Source: Anaerolineae bacterium (lineage in GTDB: Bacteria; Chloroflexota; Anaerolineae; Aggregatilineales; Phototrophicaceae). From it: 64,000 nt of DNA. Below are positions 32,412 to 39,474 of the stretch, in pieces. The notes under the pieces were generated by a model. That model saw only the letters and a program-made list of their open reading frames with translations. It was not told the DNA's origin and did no database searches. The translations under genes were made by a program, and so were the position numbers. Each line of letters opens with the position of its first letter. Position 1 is the first letter of the stretch. The stretch covers positions 124,001 to 188,000 of the forward strand of contig JABWBO010000007.1 of assembly GCA_013360465.1 (NCBI GenBank), in the 5' to 3' direction.

Positions 32412-34670
32412 TCAGATGCGGAGCGGCATTCTGATCGTGAAGGTTGTCCCTTCGCCCAACCGGCTGGTGACGAAGATAGTCCCTCCGTGCAGTTCGACCG
32501 CCCGCTTGACCAGCGCCAGTCCTATACCGGATCCAGGAATCATCCCGGCGTTGCTGGCGCGGCGGAAGGTTTCGAAGATCGCATCCATCTCTTCAGGCGG
32601 GATGCCGATACCCTGGTCGCTCACAGTGATAACCACCCCGTCGTCTTCTGCGGCGAGTTCAAAAAGCACCTTCCCGGCGCGTGGCGAGTACTTGATGGCA
32701 TTGCCCAGCAGATTGACCAGAATCCTGCGCAGAAGATAGGGGTCCAACCGCGCCGACTCCAGCGATCCGCGATGGCTGAAAGCGATGGTATGGTGTTCCC
32801 CTGCCAGCCGCTGCATATCCTGAGCGACCGTCTCGCAGAATTCGACCAGATCGAGCGTGCGCGGCTTCGCTGCGAGTCCAGACGTATCCGCCTGACTGAT
32901 CAGCATGAGGTTTTCGATCATCTGCGCCATGTAGCCGATCTGCCGGCGGATATTGCCGAACAGATCCGCCCGCCGTCCACTCTCCAGTTTGCCCTCGTAA
33001 CGCTCCAGCATCTCTGCCGACGACTGTATCACCGCCAGCGGCGTTCTGAACTCGTGTGAGATCGTCACGCCGATCTGAGAACGCACTTCCGCCAGCGCCT
33101 GCTCTCGCTCAAGCGCCTGACGCAGATCCTTCTCGATTTGAAGACGTCTCTGGCGGTCAATCAGGCTGCCAATCACCGCGCTCGCCAGATCGGCAATCGC
33201 CAGGACGCGCTCCGCCTCATCCATCGCAAAGGCGTTGGCAAGCGCACTGTCCAACACGATTATGCCCATCGCGACCCGCCGCGTGCGAATCGGCACATAC
33301 AGCCGGCTCTGAACCCAGTCCAGCGTCGCGCTGCCCATGACATCCGGGTACTGTGCCAGATCGGGCAGGATGACCGGTTTTCCCCACCGCGCCACTTCCT
33401 CGTGCTGTGACAGCCTCGACAGGCTGACTTCGAAGGCGGTGCGCCAGCCGCCAAAGCCACGTTCCGCATAGCCGCTGCCCCACACCGCGCGAAACTGCTC
33501 ATCCTCGATCATCAGGATGCAGCCGGCATCGAAGGGCGCAACCTGGGTTACGTGGACGGCGACCTGTTCCAGGACCGCCGGCATTTCTACGATGTCGGTG
33601 AACGACGCGGCGAGGTCGCGAAGGGTGTCGGCGAACATTAACTGGTTCTGTGCATGTTCTTCCGCGCGCCGCCTGTCGCTGATGTCGGTCAATGTGCCTG
33701 CTGTCCCCACCAGCGCGCCCCGCTCATCGAAAATCGCATAGGCGTTGATCTCCACCCAGACGAACGATCCGTTCTTCGTTCGCAGGCGCGTGTGATACAT
33801 CACGGAGTCACGCTGGCGGCTCATGATCAGCCGGCGGTTGCGAAAAACCCTATCGGCGTCATCGGGGTGGCTGAAAACAATGACCGATTTTCCAAGGCTC
33901 TCTTCGACATCAAACCCCGTGATTCGCTTCCAGGCAGGGTTCAGAAAGGAGAGGGTGCCATCCATGCGAGTCTGGTAGATTACCTCACCAATGCTGCCCA
34001 CGAGCATCTGATATGCCTCGTGACTCTGTTGGATGGTGGAGAACAGCCGCGCCCGCTGAATCGCCAGACTGACATGTTCGCTCAAAGCGATGAGCAGTCG
34101 TAGATCCTGATCCATCAGGCGCTGCGGCGCGAAGGTCTCGACATTCAGAATACCGACGACCTTGCCTTCATCATGCAGCGGCACGCAGATTTCCGAGGCG
34201 ATACCCGGCACTGCTTCCAGAAAATCGGCATCGGCGTGAACATCCTCCAACAAGATGGGCTGTCCTGAGCGAACTACTCTTCCCGAAACCCCTCCCGATA
34301 TCGGAATCTGCTCAACCACCTGGTCATAGCCAATTTGATGCTGAAGGGCGAGGCTATCCCCTTCGATGAGATAAATGCTGACCAGGACGTAGCCAAAACT
34401 CTCGGCGGTGCTTTCGACGATAGTCTTGATCACTTCGCGTACGTCACGCTGACGTGCCAGCGCGCCGCGCGCGACCTCCAGCAGCACCAGTTCCTGCGCC
34501 TGCCGTTCGATCTCCCGATACAACGACGCCTCAAGCGCTTCGGATGAGACAAGTTCGCGCCGCAGTGCGTCAACCTGTGCCATCATCGCCGCGCGCAGCG
34601 GCTCTTCCGATACCTGCCGGATTGAGTCGCTCAACCGTTCGAGTGCTGTATTCCAGTGTCGAGAATCCAT
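32412..34670 (-). CDS. Sensor histidine kinase with GAF-PAS-GAF input
   Basis: About 752 residues from ATG 34670 (MDSRHWNTALERL). GAF domain at about 65-205 (REVIKTIVESTAESFGYVLVS, GGVSGRVVRSGQPILLEDV), PAS at about 220-340 (YQTRMDGTLSFLNPAWKRITGF, RTKNGSFVWVEINAYAIFDERG), a second GAF at about 350-505 (FDAGCILMIEDEQFRAVWGSGYAERGF), HisKA with VTISHEFRTPLAVIQ (phospho-acceptor His), and HATPase with NLLGNAIKYSPRAG, DQGIGIPPEE and GSGIGLALVKRAVE. There are no transmembrane segments, so it is likely cytosolic. ATGs at 34721 and 34772 are alternatives. No response regulator is adjacent. Confidence 0.9.
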   Translation of the reverse strand: MDSRHWNTALERLSDSIRQVSEEPLRAAMMAQVDALRRELVSSEALEASLYREIERQAQELVLLEVARGALARQRDVREVIKTIVESTAESFGYVLVSIYLIEGDSLALQHQIGYDQVVEQIPISGGVSGRVVRSGQPILLEDVHADADFLEAVPGIASEICVPLHDEGKVVGILNVETFAPQRLMDQDLRLLIALSEHVSLAIQRARLFSTIQQSHEAYQMLVGSIGEVIYQTRMDGTLSFLNPAWKRITGFDVEESLGKSVIVFSHPDDADRVFRNRRLIMSRQRDSVMYHTRLRTKNGSFVWVEINAYAIFDERGALVGTAGTLTDISDRRRAEEHAQNQLMFADTLRDLAASFTDIVEMPAVLEQVAVHVTQVAPFDAGCILMIEDEQFRAVWGSGYAERGFGGWRTAFEVSLSRLSQHEEVARWGKPVILPDLAQYPDVMGSATLDWVQSRLYVPIRTRRVAMGIIVLDSALANAFAMDEAERVLAIADLASAVIGSLIDRQRRLQIEKDLRQALEREQALAEVRSQIGVTISHEFRTPLAVIQSSAEMLERYEGKLESGRRADLFGNIRRQIGYMAQMIENLMLISQADTSGLAAKPRTLDLVEFCETVAQDMQRLAGEHHTIAFSHRGSLESARLDPYLLRRILVNLLGNAIKYSPRAGKVLFELAAEDDGVVITVSDQGIGIPPEEMDAIFETFRRASNAGMIPGSGIGLALVKRAVELHGGTIFVTSRLGEGTTFTIRMPLRI

Positions 34671-34710
34671 GTGGGCCTTCGCGCCGGCCTCGCCGCAATG
34701 ATTTGGCTCA

Positions 34711-34718
34711 ATTATACT
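34711..34718. promoter_or_regulatory. Overlapping divergent -10 hexamers
   Basis: Minus strand: TATAAT over 34711-34716, upstream of the histidine kinase. Plus strand: TATACT at 34713-34718, upstream of the recombinase at 34772. Neither has a clear -35 element. Overlap could make the two genes compete for polymerase. Confidence 0.35.
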
Positions 34719-34771
34719 CATACAATCCGTCCCGACAGTATCAGTGGTGCTGCTGTAAGCAGACATAGACA

Positions 34772-35830
34772 ATGCTGAAATCTATACAGAGTTCTTCGGA
34801 AAACCTCATCTCGGCGTCACAGGGCGCAGTCTTCAACCTGGTCGCAGCCCTGCCGGGACGGGTCGGCAGCCAGCATACGCACCGCGCTTACTATCGATGG
34901 GTCGATCAGTACCTTGTCGATATTGCCGGGCTTCAGCCAACACAGGGTGAGCAGCGCCTGGCGCGTATGCAGCGCCTTCCGGTGCCGCTGCTGCGCAGCC
35001 ACCTCAGCCCAGCACGGCTGCGCGCCTGGCTGGGGATGCTGGTCCAGCGTAATCACGGAAAACAAGGGCTTAACCAGGCGCGAGCGGCTGTCATGACGCT
35101 TACCGGACTTCTGGCGGAGGCGGAATGGATTGACGACTACACGAACGCCGCCATGAGCCGTGTTCGCATCCCCCGCGCGGAAGATGGGCAGCGACCGGGT
35201 CAGTGGCTCTCCGTCGAACAACTGCGCAGACTAATGGTCTCATCGCGTGCAATCGCCACTTCTGAGAATCAAAGCCTGCGTAACAGGGTCGTGACGACCC
35301 TGCTCTGCACAATGGCGCTGCGACGCGAAGAACTTGCTTCTGCCCGCTGGGATGATCTGAGCGTCCAGAACGAGCGCGTCGTCCTGCGTGTTCACGGAAA
35401 GGGGCGGCGGGTCGCAACCATCGATGTGCCGCGTGCGGTGGTCAACGCGCTGACCCAGTGGCGTAACGCCTTGATTGCCACCAACACCCTGGGGACAGCG
35501 AACAGCCCCATCACCCGGCGTCTGTGGAAAGGCGGGCGGATCAGCCGTTCCGGGCTGACTCCCGATGGAATCTGGATGATCGTTGGGCAAGCCGCGCTGC
35601 ACGCCCAGCTTCCTCATGTCGCACCGCACGATCTGCGCCGTTCAGTCGCCGGCGCGCTCAACGATTCCGGCGTCCCCATCGAGAAGATCAGCCGCCTCCT
35701 CCGTCACAAGAACGTCGCCATCACCGAACGCTACCTGAGCAAGCTGCCGCAGCGCAACGAAGGTGCGGTGCTGATGAGCGGCGTTCTGGGCTTGGAGGAT
35801 GACGACTCGTTTGCCGATCTGAATTCGTGA
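34772..35830 (+). CDS. Tyrosine recombinase (phage-integrase family)
   Basis: 352 residues with the tyrosine recombinase catalytic set: ALRREELASARWDDL (Arg), HGKGRRVATIDVP (Lys), APHDLRRSVAGAL (His-x-x-Arg), RLLRHKNVAITERYLSK (His and the nucleophile Tyr). The N-terminal SAM-like domain (residues 25-155) binds DNA core sites. It resembles integron/XerC-like stand-alone recombinases more than phage integrases in length. No attachment site, excisionase, or cargo genes are visible around it, and the neighbours are ordinary chromosomal genes. No Shine-Dalgarno precedes the ATG. Confidence 0.88.
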   Translation: MLKSIQSSSENLISASQGAVFNLVAALPGRVGSQHTHRAYYRWVDQYLVDIAGLQPTQGEQRLARMQRLPVPLLRSHLSPARLRAWLGMLVQRNHGKQGLNQARAAVMTLTGLLAEAEWIDDYTNAAMSRVRIPRAEDGQRPGQWLSVEQLRRLMVSSRAIATSENQSLRNRVVTTLLCTMALRREELASARWDDLSVQNERVVLRVHGKGRRVATIDVPRAVVNALTQWRNALIATNTLGTANSPITRRLWKGGRISRSGLTPDGIWMIVGQAALHAQLPHVAPHDLRRSVAGALNDSGVPIEKISRLLRHKNVAITERYLSKLPQRNEGAVLMSGVLGLEDDDSFADLNS

Positions 35831-35873
35831 TCGGCGAGCGCTTGGGGGGTGGCTTCGCGCGCGACGGCGAAGA

Positions 35874-36536
35874 TCATTCGAAGCTGATGTAATCCAACAG
35901 GCTTTCGACCAGCGCCGGACCGATGCCGCGCACGTTCATGAGGGCATCAGGGAAAGAGATGCGCCCTCTCGCCGTCCGATATTCGATGATGCGCTCCGCC
36001 AGCACCGGACCAATGCCGGGCAGTGTCAGCAGTTCCTCGTAAGTCGCCGAGTTGATGCGCACAACGTGGACGGCATTCGAAGTCGCCAGCGGGATTTCCG
36101 TCGAGGCTGCCGGCACAAAGATTGTCGAAACCGGTGAGGGTGTCGCCCCTGGGAGGGTAGGTATCAGTGTGTGCGTCGGCGATGGGAGTTCGTAGACATG
36201 GATCTGATCGCCATCGTGTGCGACAGCGGCGAGGTTCAGGCGCGATAGATCGGCGCTGGGCAGCGCCCCACCGGCAGCGTTCAAGGCATCCTGCACCCGA
36301 CTGCCGTATGGCAGCACATAGACAGCATTCGGGTGTGCGACCACCCCCGTCACATAGACCAGGATGGGCGCAGGCGAGGCGGTTGGCGTAGGAGCAGCCG
36401 AAGGCGCAGGAGTGAAGACCTGAATACTGGCGGCGGGAGGGCGCGCGGCGAAGAGAAGCAGCGCCGCGCCGAAGATCAGCAGGACGGCAACCAAGAGAAG
36501 CAGGATGCTGATCGCCGGCGCGGTGTCGCGTTTCAT
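35874..36536 (-). CDS. comEA: ComEA-like helix-hairpin-helix DNA-binding protein with SLBB domain
   Basis: 220 residues: N-terminal membrane anchor (AISILLLLVAVLLIFGAALLLFA), Pro/Thr-rich linker, an SLBB domain (ILVYVTGVVAHPNAVYVLPYGSRVQDALNAAGG) and C-terminal tandem helix-hairpin-helix (INSATYEELLTLPGIGPVLAERIIEYR, FPDALMNVRGIGPALVESLLDYI). ComEA binds incoming DNA at the cell surface during natural transformation. It is located just downstream of the recombinase (convergent), with no other competence genes in the window. Confidence 0.88.
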   Translation of the reverse strand: MKRDTAPAISILLLLVAVLLIFGAALLLFAARPPAASIQVFTPAPSAAPTPTASPAPILVYVTGVVAHPNAVYVLPYGSRVQDALNAAGGALPSADLSRLNLAAVAHDGDQIHVYELPSPTHTLIPTLPGATPSPVSTIFVPAASTEIPLATSNAVHVVRINSATYEELLTLPGIGPVLAERIIEYRTARGRISFPDALMNVRGIGPALVESLLDYISFE

Positions 36537-36565
36537 CGCATCACAGCAGTGAAGACCGCCGCAAC

Positions 36566-37402
36566 TTAGTATCGGCGGACGATAGTCTTGTAGACGGTGG
36601 GCTGGCGATTCTGGATGAGCTGGTGTTCTTCGCGGCTGCGGCGCACTTCGTCGATATCGATACGCGCAGCGGCAAACCCTTCCAGCGGCGCGCCGGTCTT
36701 TTCGTCCGTCTCGCCCGCCAGTGTCGCATAGATCTGCCCGCGCGGACCCACGATCATGCTTTCACCGCCGAAAGTCAGCGTCACATCCTCGCCGACGCGG
36801 TTTGCGCCGACCATGAAGACGGCGTTTTCGTAGGCGCGCGACCGGAGGAAGGTCTTCCATTCGTCGACGGCTGACGCTTCCCAGTTGGCGAGTACGCAGA
36901 CGATCTCCGCGCCATCAAGTACCAGGCTGCGCGCCACTTCGGGGAACGCCAGATCATAGCCGATCATGAGACCGATGGTGCCCATTTCCGTCTCGACCAC
37001 CGGCATCTTGAAGCCCTCACGGAACGCCATGCGCTCCTCGCCGCGCAGGTGTACCTTGTTGTAAACCTCGACGAGATCCCCTTCAGGACCCAGCAGAATC
37101 GCCGAATTATAAAGGACGCTTTCCACCCGCTCCTTGACCACCATGCCGAAGGCTACGTAGACGCCGTATTCGTTGGCGCGCTGCGAGATCAGGTTGACGG
37201 CTGGACCGGGCACGCGCTGCGCCATTTCAGTGAAGCGCACCCCCAGTTCATAGCCGCTGGTGATCAATTCTGGAAAAACGATAAGGTCGACTCGCTGCTG
37301 CGAGGCGATTGTGGTGATCATCTCGGACATCTTGACCAGATTGTCTTCGATTTCCCCAAGGCGCGGTTTCAACTGCACCACTGCGACCGTGACTTCACGC
37401 AT
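36566..37402 (-). CDS. Nitrilase-superfamily (carbon-nitrogen hydrolase) homologue lacking the catalytic Cys
   Basis: 278 residues. The superfamily Glu is present (IVFPELITSGYE) and so is the Lys (YNKVHLRGEERMAF). The catalytic cysteine block, normally ICYD..FPE, reads GLMIGYDLAFPEVARSL here: GGC (Gly) replaces the Cys codon. Nearby VCVLANWEAS supplies another cysteine 19 residues further on, but it is not in the nucleophile position. The protein may be an inactive pseudoenzyme or carry a single-base change. The ATG at 37402 gives a normal N-terminus MREVTVAVVQLKPRLGEIEDN. Confidence 0.85.
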   Translation of the reverse strand: MREVTVAVVQLKPRLGEIEDNLVKMSEMITTIASQQRVDLIVFPELITSGYELGVRFTEMAQRVPGPAVNLISQRANEYGVYVAFGMVVKERVESVLYNSAILLGPEGDLVEVYNKVHLRGEERMAFREGFKMPVVETEMGTIGLMIGYDLAFPEVARSLVLDGAEIVCVLANWEASAVDEWKTFLRSRAYENAVFMVGANRVGEDVTLTFGGESMIVGPRGQIYATLAGETDEKTGAPLEGFAAARIDIDEVRRSREEHQLIQNRQPTVYKTIVRRY

Positions 37403-37467
37403 GGATCGTCCCTAGTAGATGCGGATACACGTATGAGCGTCTCCTATTTTACCCGATCAAGCCATTT

Positions 37468-38394
37468 TCAACGAGGCTTTTTGCGCAGGAAATCGACTGC
37501 TTGTTCTAAATCGGGCGGAAGAGGCGACTCAAAACACAGTCTTTCGCGCGTACGGGGATGGTCAATACACAGCTTGCTGGCATGGAGAAACTGCCGCTGA
37601 ATCGGTGCGCTGCGCTGGCGTCTGCCGTAGACCGTATCGCCGACGATGGGGCAGTCGATGAACGCCATATGGACGCGAATCTGATGCGTGCGACCGGTGA
37701 GCAGGTGTATTTCGACCAGGACCTTGCCATCGGAGAACCATTCGACGCAGCGATATTCGGTCTCCGCCGGTCGCCCGCTCCGCAGGACGGTCATTTTCTG
37801 GCGGTTCGCCGGGTCGCGAGCAATCGGCGCAGTGATCCGACCGATAGATGTGGGTGGGGCTTTTTCGACCAGCGCGAGATAGCGTTTTTCGACGGTGCGT
37901 TTCTGGAACTGCCCTGCAAGGCGCTGCAACATTTGCCCGCGCCGAGCGACGACGAGCAAGCCGCTGGTATCTTTGTCCAGGCGGTGGACGATGCCTCGGC
38001 GTTCCGGCGCGTAGTTCATCTGCGCGATTTCAGGGTAACGTGCCAGGAGGGCATTGACCAGCGTCCCCTGTCGATTCCCTGCGCCGGGATGCACAACCAG
38101 TCCGGCGGGTTTGTCGATGACCGCCAGATCATCGTCTTCGTACATCACCTTCAGGGGTATCGCCTGCGCGATGACCAGATCGCTCTGGGGCGGATCGGGC
38201 AGGGTGACTGAGATTTCTTCTCCGCCGCGCAGCTTGATGCCGGGTTTCAACACAACGCCGTCGACCGTGACGCCGCCAGTGCGAATCACCTGCTGCACCT
38301 GGCTGCGGCTGAGTCGCTCCCCCAGGAATTCGGTGACGACCTGGTCGAGCCTTTTACCTGCCTCTGAAGTCACAAACCGGACTAGTTCGCTCAT
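37468..38394 (-). CDS. rluD: RluD-family 23S rRNA pseudouridine synthase
   Basis: 308 residues. An S4 RNA-binding domain (KRLDQVVTEFLGERLSRSQVQQVIRTGGVTVDG) precedes the pseudouridine synthase domain with the catalytic Asp in RLDKDTSGLLVVARRGQ and the C-terminal motif VEIHLLTGRTHQIRVHMAFIDCPIVGDTVYG. RluD modifies helix 69 of 23S rRNA. The exact target among RluA/C/D enzymes is not certain, but the S4 plus HRLDKDTSG layout fits RluD. Confidence 0.9.
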   Translation of the reverse strand: MSELVRFVTSEAGKRLDQVVTEFLGERLSRSQVQQVIRTGGVTVDGVVLKPGIKLRGGEEISVTLPDPPQSDLVIAQAIPLKVMYEDDDLAVIDKPAGLVVHPGAGNRQGTLVNALLARYPEIAQMNYAPERRGIVHRLDKDTSGLLVVARRGQMLQRLAGQFQKRTVEKRYLALVEKAPPTSIGRITAPIARDPANRQKMTVLRSGRPAETEYRCVEWFSDGKVLVEIHLLTGRTHQIRVHMAFIDCPIVGDTVYGRRQRSAPIQRQFLHASKLCIDHPRTRERLCFESPLPPDLEQAVDFLRKKPR

Positions 38395-38438
38395 AAACGG
38401 GGGTATTTCCTACCTATATTGAGCCTGATGTGACGAAA

Positions 38439-38466
38439 TTGATCCTGAAATACCTTATGATACAAT
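38439..38466 (+). promoter_or_regulatory. Predicted promoter of rsfS
   Basis: TTGATC (38439-38444) and TACAAT (38461-38466) are separated by 16 bases, with the rsfS start 42 bases downstream. Confidence 0.5.
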
Positions 38467-38507
38467 GAGATCAGACCCTTCAAAAACAGTTCGACAGGAG
38501 TGAAAAA

Positions 38508-38855
38508 CTGGACTCGCTTGCATTTGCCCGCGATATTGTCGATGCGGTAGAAGACAAAAAAGCCGAAAACATCGTCCTGCTCGACCTACGCCCCGACGTG
38601 ATCATCTCCGATTTCTTCGTCATCTGCACCGCGGGAAGCGACCGCCAGATTCGCGCGGTGGCTGAAAGCGTTCGCGAGGCGATCAAGAAGAAGTACGGCA
38701 GACTCCCTGTCGCGGTCGAAGGTCAGCCGCAAAGTGGTTGGGTGCTGATGGACTACGGAGAGGTAATCGTACACATCTTCGGCACAAAAGAACGCGCCTA
38801 CTACAATCTGGAAGGCTTCTGGCGGCAGGCAAACGTCCTGTTGAGCATCCAGTGA
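38508..38855 (+). CDS. rsfS: Ribosome silencing factor RsfS, apparently CTG-initiated
   Basis: 115 residues counted from CTG at 38508: (M)DSLAFARDIVDAVEDKKAE, then NIVLLDLRPDVIISDFFVICTA, GSDRQIRAVAESVREAIKKKYG and SGWVLMDYGEVIVHIFGTKERAYYNLEGFW. This covers the full RsfS domain, which binds L14 (uL14) and blocks subunit joining in starvation. There is no ATG, GTG or TTG in frame that would include the family's N-terminus (the first ATG is 90 bases downstream), while AGGAG lies seven bases before the CTG. Initiation at CTG is therefore the best reading. Confidence 0.85.
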   Translation: MDSLAFARDIVDAVEDKKAENIVLLDLRPDVIISDFFVICTAGSDRQIRAVAESVREAIKKKYGRLPVAVEGQPQSGWVLMDYGEVIVHIFGTKERAYYNLEGFWRQANVLLSIQ

Positions 38856-38925
38856 TCCCCCTGTCGGCATTCGACCAGGGGTGCCGCCCACCGCCCTGCT
38901 GCACCCCTGCCCTCTTCAGCCTCGT

Positions 38926-39375
38926 TTATTCGTGAATCCAGGGTTCGACCACGCGCATCCAGCCTGCCAATTCCTGCGGCGCGAACCACAGGGCGAGTTC
39001 GCGCTCAGCGCTCGTCGGCGAATCCGATCCATGCACCAGGTTGCGCCCGACTTCCACGCCGAAATCGCCGCGTATCGTCCCTGGCAGCGCCTCCACCGGC
39101 TTGGTCTTGCCGATCATGTTGCGCGCCAGTTCAACGCAGTTCTTGGCTTCCAGCACCATGACCACGACCGGCGACGAGGTGATGTAGGCAACAAGTCCTT
39201 CGTAGAAGGGCTTGCCTTCGTGTTCGGCGTAGTGCTTCTGCGCCAGTTCACGAGAAACCTGCATGAACTTCATGCCGACGATTTTCAGCCCGCGCTGTTC
39301 AAAGCGGCGGATGATTTCCCCCGTAAGCCCCCGCTGAACCGCATCGGGCTTCACGATGATTAGTGTACGCTCCAC
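38926..39375 (-). CDS. ndk: Nucleoside diphosphate kinase
   Basis: 149 residues from a GTG at 39375 ([16 protein letters not shown]), which has AAGGAG six bases upstream; an ATG at 39438 would add 21 non-family residues. The phosphorylated histidine is in [20 protein letters not shown] transfers the gamma phosphate of ATP to NDPs. The length is exactly that of the bacterial family. Confidence 0.95.
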   Translation of the reverse strand: MERTLIIVKPDAVQRGLTGEIIRRFEQRGLKIVGMKFMQVSRELAQKHYAEHEGKPFYEGLVAYITSSPVVVMVLEAKNCVELARNMIGKTKPVEALPGTIRGDFGVEVGRNLVHGSDSPTSAERELALWFAPQELAGWMRVVEPWIHE

Positions 39376-39387
39376 GTCGCACTCCTT

Positions 39388-39426
39388 GTCGAAAACAACG
39401 AACGGGTCAAAGCTTGACCCGTTCGT
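39388..39426 (-). terminator. Terminator after the WL-motif gene pair
   Basis: ACGAACGGGTCAA (39398-39410) pairs with TTGACCCGTTCGT (39414-39426), a 13-bp stem with a 3-base loop. On the minus strand it is followed by TGTTTTC. It is downstream of the 39475 stop and upstream of ndk. Confidence 0.75.
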
Positions 39427-39474
39427 GGATTCTAGCACAAGGCGGCGTGCAGTCGGAGTGTGGGATGATGCCCT

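Noticed and set aside
34772-35830. Prophage or genomic island around the tyrosine recombinase
   Set aside because: Neighbours are ordinary chromosomal genes; no tRNA target, direct repeats or phage genes were visible nearby.
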